In this document: positions 47,035-58,971 of the stretch, in pieces
Layout of the letters: each line of letters starts with the position of its first letter
How positions within the stretch are numbered: position 1 is the stretch's first letter
NCBI RefSeq assembly: GCF_932526225.1
Contig: NC_064042.1
Coordinates: 8,301,540-8,365,539 of the forward strand
Direction: 5' to 3'
DNA: 64,000 bases
DNA from: Nematostella vectensis
Lineage: Eukaryota > Cnidaria > Anthozoa > Actiniaria > Edwardsiidae
Notes under the pieces: model-generated
What the model was told of the DNA's origin: nothing
Database searches by the model: none
What the model saw: only the letters and a program-made list of their open reading frames with translations
Program-made: the position numbers and the translations under genes

Positions 47035-50000
47035 CTCGTGTAGGAATTTCCAGGCAAACCCGACCATTGCCACATGGTTATGAACAGTGAAGGCTTCATT
47101 GATATGACCCAGCGAGAGATTATCTCTGACTGACCTGCAAGAACGACACACCATTACCTACACAAATACATTGACACACTGGAGCTGGGCTGAAACTGCG
47201 ACAAGGAACGACACAGCATTACGTACAAAAATACATTAACACACTGGAGCTGGGCTGAATCTATGGCAAGGAACGACACACAACTACTACTTACTTACCA
47301 AAAAAGATTATAGTAGACCATTGAAAGCGTTGTGTTGAACACAACATGAAGAATGTTTCCATAGGACGCTGTTCCTTGCGTAAGTGCAAGTAAGTGTAGG
47401 TGCAAAATACAAGATATACACCTAATTCAATAAAGGTTGTCAGTGCAAACGGCGAATGGCAATTGCCAAATTGCAGTTCTACGATCGAAAGGTGTTTATC
47501 GGTAGCAATTATATTTGTAAAAATAAAGGTGGTAAATAAACTCCAGCGATATCGAACCATATATAAATTAAATTAAATGGATAGCCGTATGTTTTATTTA
47601 TATTTTTCTACATTTAGAACAAATATTTTGGGATCCATGGGTCCTTTCGGTCGTAGAACTGCCATTTGTCAATGGACATTTGTCATTTGCACTGACAACG
47701 TTTTTTTGAAATAAACTATGCCCACTATAGGAAAAACCTACGCACACAGACCTAGCTATACTTGTACACAAAATCGCGATTTTGCATGTCCGGTATATCC
47801 TACATGACAGGTGCATATTTGTAGAACAGCGAACAGGGAGACAACATACACATGACCATACAGTATACCAGTCCAGATCTTTTAACAAACTACAGCCGTA
47901 AAAGAAAAAGTTTGGTCATTGATTGGGTCCCATGCAATCGCCCTTTATATGTATTATGCACACGTAATGCTCTTACGTATAATATTACGGAGACCGTTAA
48001 TTTGCACACGACTAGGGCATGTTAACCCTTGAACATTATTGCCAAACAGTAAAAAGTGGGACAACTAACGCATGGCTGTAGAGCTCTACGCGCCCTAACA
48101 CATATAACATGCTCTAACACATACAACATGCTCTAACACATATAAAAGTACGAGGACTTCCATGTCCGGTAGCTCCTGTACGACAAGCGAAATTGTAGTA
48201 AGTATAGAACACGCCCAATCACCTACCCTGGCAATGCGTAGCAAGACTCGCCGTCCCTATTCACAAATGCTTTGTTTCTCCACATGCTGTCACACGTGTC
48301 TAAAATAAACTGGTTGAGCTGCTGGATGGACTGGAAACTGTCCGGGACTGACGTCTGAGACACAATCAAAAATAGAAAGTCAGAGAGTTTAACAGAGGTT
48401 TTGTACAATATCCTACAGTGAATACGGTGAAGCATATAAAGGAATCAGTATAAGGATGCGAATCTGGCTGCTGTTTGGCAAAATTGTTTAGTAAAAAAGG
48501 CCAATGACGCCGCCGCCATTTAACACTCCCGCACAGTACCAAGTGACAAAAAGCATCAATTTCCATCTGTTAATTTGTGAGATTTCCAATAAATATTGGT
48601 AATTATCATTAAATATCTGATTTTGATCATACCCGATTATTTTTCATGGATGGTTGAGTTTCCTTTCAAATAGACCGTTGTATTTTTAAATGTAAATAAT
48701 AACAAAGGAATAGCTGATCAACATTATTTAAGATGTGGCGAACCCTTCACATTCTCACCTCAAATGTAACTGTACTCTTCTTGAGAGATTCAAACGAACT
48801 TCTATAGCTGTGTGAAGAGGAAAAGTTATGAACTTTCGGGGCCCTTAAAACTATCTTTCCTCATTAGTAAGGTTTTCTTATTAAAATTTACAGAAAGTAT
48901 AAATGAAGCGTCGTGACACTGGAATTTCAAAACTGTCCTAAAAGAGTATTTAACAGCCTTCATATCGTCAATCCCAGTAAAATAGTAAGTGCGAGAAAGC
49001 ATTTATTACTATCAGCTGATTTGGTAAGTCTTCTTAAAATATTTTCAATTGAACGTGGTATACAACTTCTTAGATGGTTATTTTTAATATCAAATAAAAC
49101 ATCGGCTGACTAGGGCTCTCGTATAACGATGTGTCCTAATTAATAGGGTATCCTAACAGCGGAGCTCCACTGTTTATGCTTACTTGACCATGATAGCTAA
49201 GAATCTTGATACCGCCATGGCGTTACTTGCGAAAAGTAGTCTGTATACCACGCTTGCGCACGGTATTACGACGAATCCGATCTGGAAACGAGTTTGAAGC
49301 ACTGACACCTGATAGAGAAGACAGCAAGTCAGAAAAGCTGAGACTGGCGGCTAGCCTGCGACAGTACCTGGCAGATCCAAGTCTATAACAAAGATAATTT
49401 ATATGTAGGAAGATGGTAGGTTGTAATGCTGCGTCGTCGGTTTCCATTTTTTCACCCAAGCGGCTATAGAGCCAGAAGAAAAATCAATTTACATTTGCTT
49501 ATCTGCACAACCGTCCATGTTGACATACCAGCTCAAAGAACTCCAGAACATGATGCTGAAGCAGCGCATGGTCTCCCTCTGCCTGGGAAAGAACAAATGA
49601 CAATGGTGATGATGCTGGCGATGATAATGGTAAGGATAAAGATTATTGTAATTGTAATGATAATGATGGTGGTGGCGATCATGATGACGATAATGATGAT
49701 GATGATGATATGATATGATGATGATGATATTGGGGGGTATGGATATTTTCTGGAACTACACATTACCCACCTGTAAGGCTACAGCAGAGAGTCTGTCTAC
49801 GAACTTTATGTATTCATAGATAGCAAGCTGAGGGTCGAAACTGGCCATCTCCTCATCCAGAAATAAACTGCAAGTAGCGTAGCAAAAACATACTGTTATC
49901 TTAATTGGTGTTTCAGTGCGGGGAAATTGGTCCCTCAAATAATCGGCGGCCATCTTATATATAACTTGAGTGACTGATTGTGACAGCCAAGTAATCTTAA

Positions 50001-53000
50001 AAATTGGAAAAACGAATAAATACGCTTGAGGATCCAGCGTTTTCTTTCTTTGGCTTTGAAAAGCCATGCCGAAAGGATATTTTGCACTTCTATGGTAGGG
50101 ACCCCTAAGCATGAAATCTAACCTTGAGGAGGCATCGTTGCTGTTCGCCTTTCTCCTCTTGGACAATTCCTCGTGTCTTGGGAGCTCAAATAAGACAAAG
50201 TTTCGTAGCAGTTCTGTCAGACAGTACATCACTTGACACTACAGAAAACAACATACAAGATGACCATTTGTCACAAAAAGAAAAAGACCTAAACTTGTCT
50301 GCGAAGAAAACAAAACAAACAACACAAGTGAGAGTTTCTTGGGAGGCAAAAGTAACTAAAACTAAAGTTGTAAAGTAACTAAAACATAACTACTGTGAAA
50401 ATTCTAAGAAAAATTGCAAGAAGAACTTGGAATGAGGGAACACCAACCTTGAAGTAAACGGGGGACGAGAAGAACAGCTTTCTCAGGGGCTCTAGAGCGA
50501 ACTCGTAAAGCTCTGCAGAGCAAACACAGTTTAAATGAGTCATTTTTATTGCTGAAGGAGAAATATGCTGACAAACATTTAATTGAGATAAGTGTATCTG
50601 ATGTATGCTAGCGACAATGATAAAAAGTGGTGATGATGATAATAATAACGATGAGACAGAATGATTGTGTTGATCATGATGTGGTTAATGGTGATGATGG
50701 CAATAGTGATTATTATGGTGGTAGTGGTGATGAAGAATGTGGAAGTAGTGACGATAATGGTGGCAGCGATGATTGTGGTGGTAATGATGATGATTGTGTT
50801 GGTGGTGATGATTATGGTGGTAGTAGCGGTGATCGATCCGTGGTGACAATGATGGTGATAATGATGATAGTGATGATGGTGGCTATGATTATGGTTGTAG
50901 TGGTTATGGTGGTAATGATGATGATGATGATGTTGGCAGTAGTGGTGATGATGATCGTGGTGGTGGTGGTGATGAAGGTAATGATGATGGTGATGATTAT
51001 TATAGTGGTGATGTTGATGATGACTATGGCGGTATTGATTGTGTAGTTGTGTCGATGGCAATTGAAATTATAATTCGTAACTTACTTGCAAACGGCTGCA
51101 GTGATATCTGAGTGATAAGCTTGAGCACCAAAGGTCGGTGATGGGCGCCACTCCAACTGAACAGATAGCGACCAAGCCACATCTCCACCGCCGGTACGGA
51201 CTCCTTACAAACAAAAAAGCTTAACAAAAAATGTTTGACACCAAAGGGTCTATGACAAGCACTTGTGTGTATGCGAACCCATTTAAAATATACTAAGAGT
51301 ATGGCTACGGCAAATTTTGCATTAAAAACGTTGGCAATACAGAATCAAGCAGTTAACCAGTATGTAAGGATTGCACTTTGTGAGCAATTTCATATTTGGG
51401 GAAACCATTTGGAGGCTCTCGCTGTGAGTGTCAGTGAATATTTATTGAGCAGTATCACTGATGTGTTACATAAATAGGGGGAAGAGAGCAAGAAGGAGAG
51501 GCAAGGAAAGAAATAGGATGAGGAAGATGAGGGGATATTCCTAGATGAGTGTACCTGGATGAATTCTCCAAGCTGTATTAGCAAGAGTAACATTCTTGCA
51601 TGAGATGATCCCACCACAGTCTCATCGCCAGACAAGAACTCTTTCAAGAGAAAAGCAACAAAAAAGTGCTTAGTGCAAAGTTTCCTCACACCTTGCAAAT
51701 ACGATAACCAAAACGGAAAACAGGGGAACATCATAGTAAAATGGTTCTGGTTCTCACGAGCGACCTAAAGGCTGGTTCTCACTTGGACGTAAGCGCAAAC
51801 GGAAGCGCAAGAGAACGCAACTGCTTGATTTTCTTGCGCTTACGCTTGTTTTTGACCGATTCTCACTTGTGTTGCGCTTCCGTTTGCGCTTACGCTTGCG
51901 TCCTAGTGAGAACCAACCTTTACTCTTTCGTCCCCTCTTCCGCTTACGTCGTCATGAGACCCAGCCTTAACCCATCAACACGGGAATCCAGTGCAGAGTA
52001 CCCAAATGAGAGCAAGCCAAAATACTGAATAATAAGTTTCGGTGAACCCTATAAACAATGCCGTGCAGGTTACACCTTTGAATGCAACTAATTTAAAGTC
52101 TGAAGGAACACAAAAATTATTGCAAGTGGAGGCTGGAAATATCTTCCCTGCTAGCAGAGGACTCTTTTCTCTGTATTTCGCTGGGCTGGCGTTCGCGAGG
52201 GAAAGAGACCTCTGCCATGGGTCGAAACTTGGTGTAAGTACTCTGCTAGCAAGGAAATATCGGGATCCACTGCAATACGTATATAAGTATTTGTATCCAG
52301 TGCATGATTGAAATCACACAAAAACATAAAACCAAGTAAGCGTTAAGACATGCTTGAGGACGCACGAGGATTTGCAGCCACTCAAAGGTTTAGAAAGGTC
52401 CCAAAAGTCTCTCTTGGCATGCATGGCCGAACGAGAAAGCACTGGAACCTCAAGCATGGCGTCAAAATAGCCTTTTTTTTGTGGAGTTAAGAGAAGACAA
52501 GTTTCAGTGGAAGGATATGGTAACGGGAAACAAACAAAAAATAGTTGAAATAGCAGATAGTTTCAGTTATCTAGGTTTTGAGTAAGAATGACAGAGGTAA
52601 GAATGACAGAAAATGATCTTCAAATTCAAGCTGGATCAAGTTCAGTTCGATTTAATGGGTCGGTGTCAGCAGGGTTGTAAAGAATAAGGATAAACACCTT
52701 CAAATAAGGTATGACTTAGCCAGAAGTTGAGTCTCTGCAGCGTCACATAAGAAGGGTTGCACGAGATCACATGCTGTAAGAATGGAGACTCAAGCACTGA
52801 GGCAATCTGGCTCGGTAACTGCAAAAACAGAAAGAAACAGTGGCATTATTTGACAATTACTTTATTAATCATGGCAGCAAACACGCTTTGTGAATTTAGA
52901 ATCTCTAGATGTGGAAATTATGGCACTATTTCCGTTGTAAATTTGAATTGCGCTAAAATAAAACATTGCAAAAACATTAAAGGTGATTATAAAAGCGCAC

Positions 53001-56000
53001 AAAAAAGCTTTAAGATGAAGGCGTAAAGAAATTAGTGCGAAAAATATCCACTTATACAGAGAATTAACTTTTCAGTGAAGAATAATGTTTTTATTCAAAT
53101 ATGCTGATAGCTATCGCGAAAGAATAGAGAATAATCCATGAGAATCCATGTTGGCGTTCGTTTATCATTTGCGCTCATTGCTAATTGTTTTCTTACAACT
53201 TCCATTGATGACGCGCGTTCGTTTATAATTTGTGCTTTTTGCTCATTGTTTCTCACAACTGTAATTGATGACGCGAGTTTGATTATCATTTGCGCGCATT
53301 GCTCATTGTTTTCTCACAATTCAAATTGATGACGCGCGTTCGTTTTTCATTGGCGCTTATTGCTTATTGTTGTCTCATAATTCCAATTGATGACGCGCGT
53401 TTGATTATCATTTCCGCTCATTGCTCATTGTTTTCTCACAACTCCAATTGATGGCGCGCGTTCGTTTATCATTCGCGCGCATTGCCCATTGTTTTCTTGA
53501 ACACTGTAGATGTGATGTTTATTTCCGTTGCAAATTTTAATTTGGTAAGAAAAAAGGGACAAATTTTTGCAAGAAGGCTCAATCATTTTTTCGTTTATCA
53601 TTTGCGCGCATCACTCACAGTTTTCTCATAATTCTAATTGATGACGCGCGTTCGTTCATCATTTGCGAGCATTTCTCATTGTTTTCTCACAATTCCACTT
53701 GATGACACGCATTCGTTTGTTATTTGCGCGCATTTCTAGTCATTGTTTGCTCACAATTGTAATTGACTGCGCGCGTTCGATTATCATTTGTGTGCATCAC
53801 CTATTGTTTACTATTTGTGTGCATTTGTTATTGTTGCACATTTTTTCACACATTGTTCCTTATTGCTGACCTTTTGATGTTCTCTATTCTCTCACCTCCA
53901 CTCTATCAATATTAGCCACGAGATCACTAAACGACTCCAATTGTTTTATCGTCACATTGAAGTCCCCCTCCAAACTAGCAGACATGGAGCTACACTGTAA
54001 GGAGGGGATAGTTATATGGCCTGCCTTTCTCTTCTTCTGGGCCTGGATTGGAAAAAAAATGTTGTACATGTATGACATATAACGCTAGAGAGTCCATGTG
54101 CCTTGATTAGTTTTGACAGCTCTGTTGCACTTTGTTGATCAGTGTATCAGGGCATCAAATGTGATTAAACTTATCAAAAAAACTAAAGCCATGTACAGGC
54201 AAAGTAAGAAGGATAGTAGAAGGATAAAGAGGGATGAGGGATGGAGATTTAAATGCTTTTGTGAACCAATATCAATAACATAGTGCAGTACAGGGCCGAG
54301 ATGGGACCCTACCGTAAATACGTGAGAAATCTGGAGGGGGGGGGGGATAGCCATGCCCCTACTGGTCAATACTCCTAATTTTAGAAGAAAGAAATTACGT
54401 CCCTATAGGTAGCACAGCACTGAAGGAGGACAAACCTCTATGGAATTCAAAATTAAGGGAAAATTGTGTCCATGTGATTTCCAAGCCCCTACTCAATAAT
54501 CCTGGGGGGGGGGGGGGCACAGCCACGCCCATACTGGTCATTACTCCTAACTTTAGAAGAAAAAAAAAATAACACCCATATAGGTTGTACAGCACTGCAG
54601 TAGGACTAACCTCACAATTATTGTGAGGAATTGCAACTAAGGGAAAATTGCGTCCATGTAATTTCCAAGCCCCTACTAATAATCCCTCACATACAAAGGA
54701 TATCTCACATACAATAGCATTATGAATTTCTAGCTTGTCCCATCTTATAAGTTTTACTGTAATTAATGGTTACTTAATTATGTACATACAGGAGAACCTG
54801 GTATTCCAAGCCGTGCTTCAAGGAACAACTTATTCACTGGTTCCAGAGAAAATTGCTTCTCTTGAACTTGCCAGATCTTATCTGACCAAGCACTATCCCT
54901 CTTTTTAAACCAAACCTAAAAAAGTGCAACCATCAATATACATTTTCTTTGAATAAAGCCAGAACAGAACTTGTAAGCTTACTGTAAACACAAACGTGCA
55001 ATACGATTAGATGGACATGCCTAAGGCAAGCTGTCTTTCAACGGAGAGCTCAGAAGAATAACGCAAAAAAGGATTCCATAGAGTTAAGAAGTTGCTGGTA
55101 CAAATCATTTAGTAAACACAGATCATTTTCTTGAAACAGAACAAATAAGCGAGGATTGGGTGGGTCTTTGTAACAACGAATTTTTCAAATTTGTTGTTTG
55201 TATGCATACACACTATAAAAAGGACACTGCATGTGAGCACTCTTTTTAAGTTCTGTTTTTCAATTCCAAACAAGCATGCAATTTGTTTAATTTATTGCCT
55301 TCTTGTTGTAGAAAGAGGGGCAAAAAGTAGTGGAGCTATCCCCTTCATGGTGCAATTTGGATATGCTCTGAGTGATTGACACTTCTTACCTTTGAGACTG
55401 ATGTTGTCATGGCAACCAGGTTTGGAGCATGCATTTTATAGATGGAGAGCAAACCATTCAAATGTGCCTGTGTCCCCTGAAAAGAAATACAGAACATGCA
55501 TTGAGCAAGTGACATTTGTGAGAAGCTAAACAACTTTTGGAGAAACTTACCACACGGTTTTGAAGGTTCAGAATTCTTTTGATTCTGAATCTTTTTACTG
55601 AAAAAAAATTACAGTAACAATTCATTAGCAAAAAAATATATATATATATATGACCATAAATGAAATGGTAGTTCTTGATGCTGTAGCACTTATGTGCATT
55701 TAATAACAAAAATATGGGCCTTAATCTAGTCTAAGGAGGATTTTATTCGAGGTCTATCATAATTTCATGTCCCCGGGGAGTTGCTTATTTGGAGGAGGTG
55801 CTTATTGGACCAATTACGGTATGTTGTATTCAATGCTTATGGTTTTATTGGTTGTGCTTGTCCTACCAGACTCTCTTGTGCACAGCACAGATAATAGTTT
55901 AGATAAAGATTTTACCTTCCTTTATGTGGCAATCAAATGTGTTCTCAGCTAATGTATTACAACTACATTAAGGTTACCAAATCTTTCCCGTGGCAGGGTG

Positions 56001-58402
56001 GTAACGGGCCTTGAAATACTGAAGGGTGCACAGCCAGGCCCCTTCTGGTCATTTGATTATAATTTTAGAGACTCTCTGCATTACGGCCCTACATGGTCAT
56101 TGTGAATGCTTGCTTTTTAAAAAACGTGAAATAGAAGAGCACACTCTTACCATCCTCCTTTCTCGTTATGTAGGAGAGTAATTGACACACAAGAGGACAC
56201 TGATGAAATAATAACAGCAAATTGTTATTTATTTCACTAGAATCCTATTTTGTTGAACTTGTACATGCAGTGAAAATTTAATTCAATAGAAGCTTACCAA
56301 GACATCACTTTCCAGAAATAAAAACAGCACTCCGTACAATGCCTGGAGTGGGGTGATGTCATCAAGCAGCTGGTATACCACTAATATCCACCGCACAAGC
56401 AAAGCCTGTCAGAGAATGAGAAGTCAAAAGCTTTTAACAGTATGTCTACCAATATTGCCAACACAATGCAAGCACATATATCATTGGGTAATATTCTATT
56501 ATAAATTGCTTAGATTGACCATTTCCTATGGCGTTTAGGTAATTCAAAAGTTCTTGAAAACCCATTCAACATACAATCAGGGATAGGGGCAGAGAGTGTC
56601 TATATTGACAGTGATACCTGTAGGGAAATTGAGAGCTTGTTGGTAGAAATCCATGAAATGGCTTTTACTAGAGCTAGACTAGGGATCCTGTTCTTTGGTA
56701 TGAGGGACTTGACCAGCTTGGAAGATACGGCGTCCCCTACAGACATTAGTCAATAAAAGCAAAAATCAATCAAGAACAAAATTTATGATACCAATATTTT
56801 GTTAAATAAATATTTTTATTCAAATATAAATACATAATATTTACAGCAGTATAAAGGTTATAAAGAATTTATAACAATCAAGTTATAGATTCTGAAATGC
56901 AACAGAAGCAATCATTTATTGACTGATTATGTATTTTATTCAACTTGATGATTGAATGTCAATAGAAATACATATAACTTAACACTTCCCCTTTATCTAT
57001 TAGTTATCGCCATAATCAAAGATTTGTACACTTTGTACATCTACATCTACATCTACTTTATTAACTGATAAAACCATGTCGGTATCACATCAGTATAAAT
57101 AAATACAAGGTAAAAATATACAGATCTGTAATAATTTACATAACTTATACAATATATTCATAATTTGTAAAATAAATTTATAAAATAATTTTCAATAAAG
57201 TAATTCAATTAAATAATTTAACTTAATTAATTTATAACTTGAATACTAGAACCACTGGCCATTATCAATTAAATGCTGCTGAAGCTTCTCTTTGAATTTG
57301 CCCTTTTCTTTTATGTCGGTAATTGAACCTGGTAAATTGTTCCAAAAATTTATAGACCACGGGAAAAAGCTATTTGCATGCTGGTTGCACTTGGAATGTG
57401 TTCTATGGAAGCGCTTGGAGTTGCCATTCCTTGAAGGCCGGTCCATCGGAACCAAGAAGGGCTCTCTCTCAATGTCCACAGTTCCATAAACAACCTGATG
57501 GAACATGGACATTCGAAAGAGAGTCCGTCTGCCCTCAAGGGATGGCCACTCCAGCTCTCTTAGCATGTTTGTTACGACCCCTGGCTCCCTCAAATAATTA
57601 TTATAGCAAACTCTGGCTGCAGTCCTCTGCACCATATCAAGGCGGTGTTTATCCTTTTGGAGATGCGGGTACCAGGCAGAGTTTGCATATTCAAGCTTCG
57701 GTCTAACTAGACTGCAATAGAGTTTAGACTTGCAGTCTACCGAGGCTGTTCTAAAATTTCTTCTAATGACCCCAAGGGTCTGATTTGCACTAGATGTAAT
57801 TTGTGCGATGTGTTTATCCCATTTTAAATCCCCTGAGAGTAGTACTCCTAGATAGGAGTGATGGTAAACCCTCTCTAGAATCCTGTTGTTAAGTATATAG
57901 GGATGGTCTGGAATTTTCGCTCTGCTTGTGGAGAAGCACATAGTGTGACATTTCTCCACATTAAAGGCCATTTGCCAATCCCTCTCCCATCTATTTAAAG
58001 CATCAAGATCGTTTTGTAAATGTACATCGATTGTAAATGTACAGATAAATAGTATTGTATAAAGTGTATCGTATCTGTAGAAATATTTTGCTTTTCACCA
58101 ACCGTATAGACGTGAGCAAGCAAGGTCTATCAACCCAAGAAGCTGATCTTCGTTTAGTCCTTGGTTCTGAGAGGTCCGCTCGATTACTTGCACTGCAAGC
58201 GATGTTTTTAAATTCGTTCTGCTTTTTCTTGACAAGACATCTGTTGGACAAGGTACAGTATATCTAATATTCGTGGTTCAATCATGGAAACAGATTAGAA
58301 CAATTGTTGACAAGCAAAATCAGAACAAATCAACAAACCTTGCTTCCACAGAAAACTGATCGCATCGTCTACACTTTTGAAAAAGTCGTTTGATCCGCTC
58401 AT
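47035..58402 (-). CDS. CENPI: CENP-I (Mis6 family) kinetochore protein, 17 exons, 3' end unresolved
   Basis: Minus-strand exons, all in phase: 58402-58339, 56736-56618, 56405-56298, 56199-56151, 55597-55551, 55476-55390, 54915-54790, 54042-53896, 52818-52698, 51640-51555, 51203-51086, 50512-50448, 50238-50123, 49867-49771, 49582-49529, 48354-48227, 47134-47035 (544 residues). Start MSGSNDFFKSVDDAISFLW. Helical-repeat signature: SLIPKNRIPSLALVKAISW, ALLVRWILVVYQLLDD, CPLVCQLLSYITRKED, VKRFRIKRILNLQ, LSIYKMHAPNLV, VWFKKRDSAW, LVANIDRVELPSQIASVLES, RYLFSWSGAHHRPLVLKLI, LFFSSPVYFK. CENP-I belongs to the CENP-H/I/K/M part of the inner kinetochore (CCAN) and helps deposit CENP-A. Vertebrate proteins are about 200 residues longer, so C-terminal exons remain unfound; read-through of exon 17 would give only 24 more codons, to 46969. 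Confidence 0.88.
47130..47290. repeat. ~70-bp tandem duplication beside CENP-I exon 17
   Basis: CACTGGAGCTGGGCTGAA occurs twice, with AAGGAACGACACA on each side, about 70 bp apart in the intron just upstream of exon 17. Confidence 0.75.
49600..49735. repeat. GATGAT-type microsatellite in CENP-I intron 14
   Basis: Imperfect ATG/GAT triplets (AATGATGATGGTG and similar), ending against the end of a G-rich MITE (49735-49767). Confidence 0.85.
50625..51045. repeat. GATGGTGAT-type microsatellite in CENP-I intron 11
   Basis: About 420 bp of degenerate GAT/GGT triplets. Long open frames on both strands here are poly-Met/Val/Asp or poly-His artefacts of the repeat. Confidence 0.9.
51768..51920. mobile_element. 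Mariner-type MITE, 153 bp, TA duplication
   Basis: Left end AAGGCTGGTTCTCACTTGGA, and right end in reverse complement AAGGTTGGTTCTCACTAGGA, bordered by TA on both sides (51766-51767 and 51921-51922). The inner parts also pair (GCGCAAACGGAAGCGCAA against its inverse). TA target sites are typical of Tc1/mariner. Sits in CENP-I intron 9. Confidence 0.8.
52140..52265. repeat. Dispersed repeat, relative of 22395-22490
   Basis: Opens TTCCCTGCTAGCAGAGGA, then TTTCGCTGGGCTGG, and closes with CTCTGCTAGCAAGGAAAT-like inverse sequence. Confidence 0.6.
53140..53880. repeat. ~60-bp minisatellite in CENP-I intron 8
   Basis: About eleven diverged copies of a unit with TTGATGACGCGCGTTCGTTT, ATCATTTGCGCGCATTGCTC and ATTGTTTTCTCACAA, interrupted once at 53500-53585. 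It ends against exon 8's donor side without copying exon sequence. Confidence 0.9.
54310..54690. repeat. Two ~185-bp tandem copies in CENP-I intron 7
   Basis: G-run plus ATAGCCATGCCC (54345) and G-run plus CACAGCCACGCCC (54505) each begin a unit with TACTCCTAA(T/C)TTTAGAAGAA, then AAGGGAAAATTG(T/C)GTCCATGT and TTTCCAAGCCCCTACT. A fragment of the same family is at 56020-56070. Confidence 0.85.
57035..58020 (-). mobile_element. 5'-truncated LINE in CENP-I intron 1
   Basis: On the minus strand this is the C-terminal third of a CR1-like reverse transcriptase: LQNDLDALNRWERDWQMAFN, SYLGVLLSGDLKWDKHI, LVRPKLEYANSAWYP, RRTLFRMSMFHQVVYG, then FFPWSINFWNNLPGSI. One uninterrupted frame of about 240 codons ends in a stop at 57246. 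A (GATGTA)n tail in the element's strand lies at 57036-57056. The open frame suggests a young insertion. Confidence 0.9.
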
Positions 58403-58971
58403 ATTCGTAATTTATAGCAATCCACCTTCAGCATTTTAGTTAGCATGATATTGCATGTTTATGATGTCTTCATATGTTGTTTGCAATCTTTCTGTAAATA
58501 AATCCAATGAGATCTTCGATTACCCTCGAACAACAACATCACATGGCGCCAAAAGTTTGAACTAAATACCCATGAGACAGCGCAAAACCTATAAGGAAGG
58601 GGAGGTATAAACTTGTCCTGTGCTAACTGTCTTTTTTCTCTTCTACACAAAAGTCAAATATCAGTGAATAAATAAGATATACCCTTGAAACTGTTTTTAC
58701 CGTTTCCACATTTCGACTAGTATAATAGGTCTCAATTTATTAGTATTTTCATAAATTTTTATTCACATGATTACCCCTCTCCCCTCAGTAACGCAACCGG
58801 CATTATGGGATAGTGATCTAACAAGGAACGCCTTACAATATTTGATTTTCATGGCGACGTAAACCAGTGGGGAAGCATGTGGTTCGATTATTCCTTATTG
58901 TCACGTCGTCATGTAACAAACTGGTGGCTAAACGCAATGATAAGCTCTCCTCCAACGATCTCAACCAAAAC
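58403..58971. promoter_or_regulatory. Bidirectional promoter region between CENP-I and TMCO3
   Basis: The two start codons face away from each other across 569 bp. No TATA box is evident at a useful distance on either side, as is usual for divergent housekeeping promoters. Shared regulation is an inference from arrangement. Confidence 0.55.

Noticed and set aside
49541-49600. Plus-strand coding segment LKELQNMMLKQRMVSLCLG
   Set aside because: It is the antisense of CENP-I exon 15, which has proper splice sites and phase on the minus strand.
50579-51061. Long open frames on both strands rich in His or in Met/Val/Asp
   Set aside because: They are translations of a GAT/GGT triplet microsatellite inside a CENP-I intron and have no domain.
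54797-54800. Donor GTTCTC for CENP-I exon 7
   Set aside because: It breaks the phase with exon 8; GTATGT eight bases further on restores it and is the stronger site.
57292-57706. Plus-strand frames opposite the LINE in CENP-I intron 1
   Set aside because: They are antisense shadows of the clearly coding reverse transcriptase frame on the minus strand.
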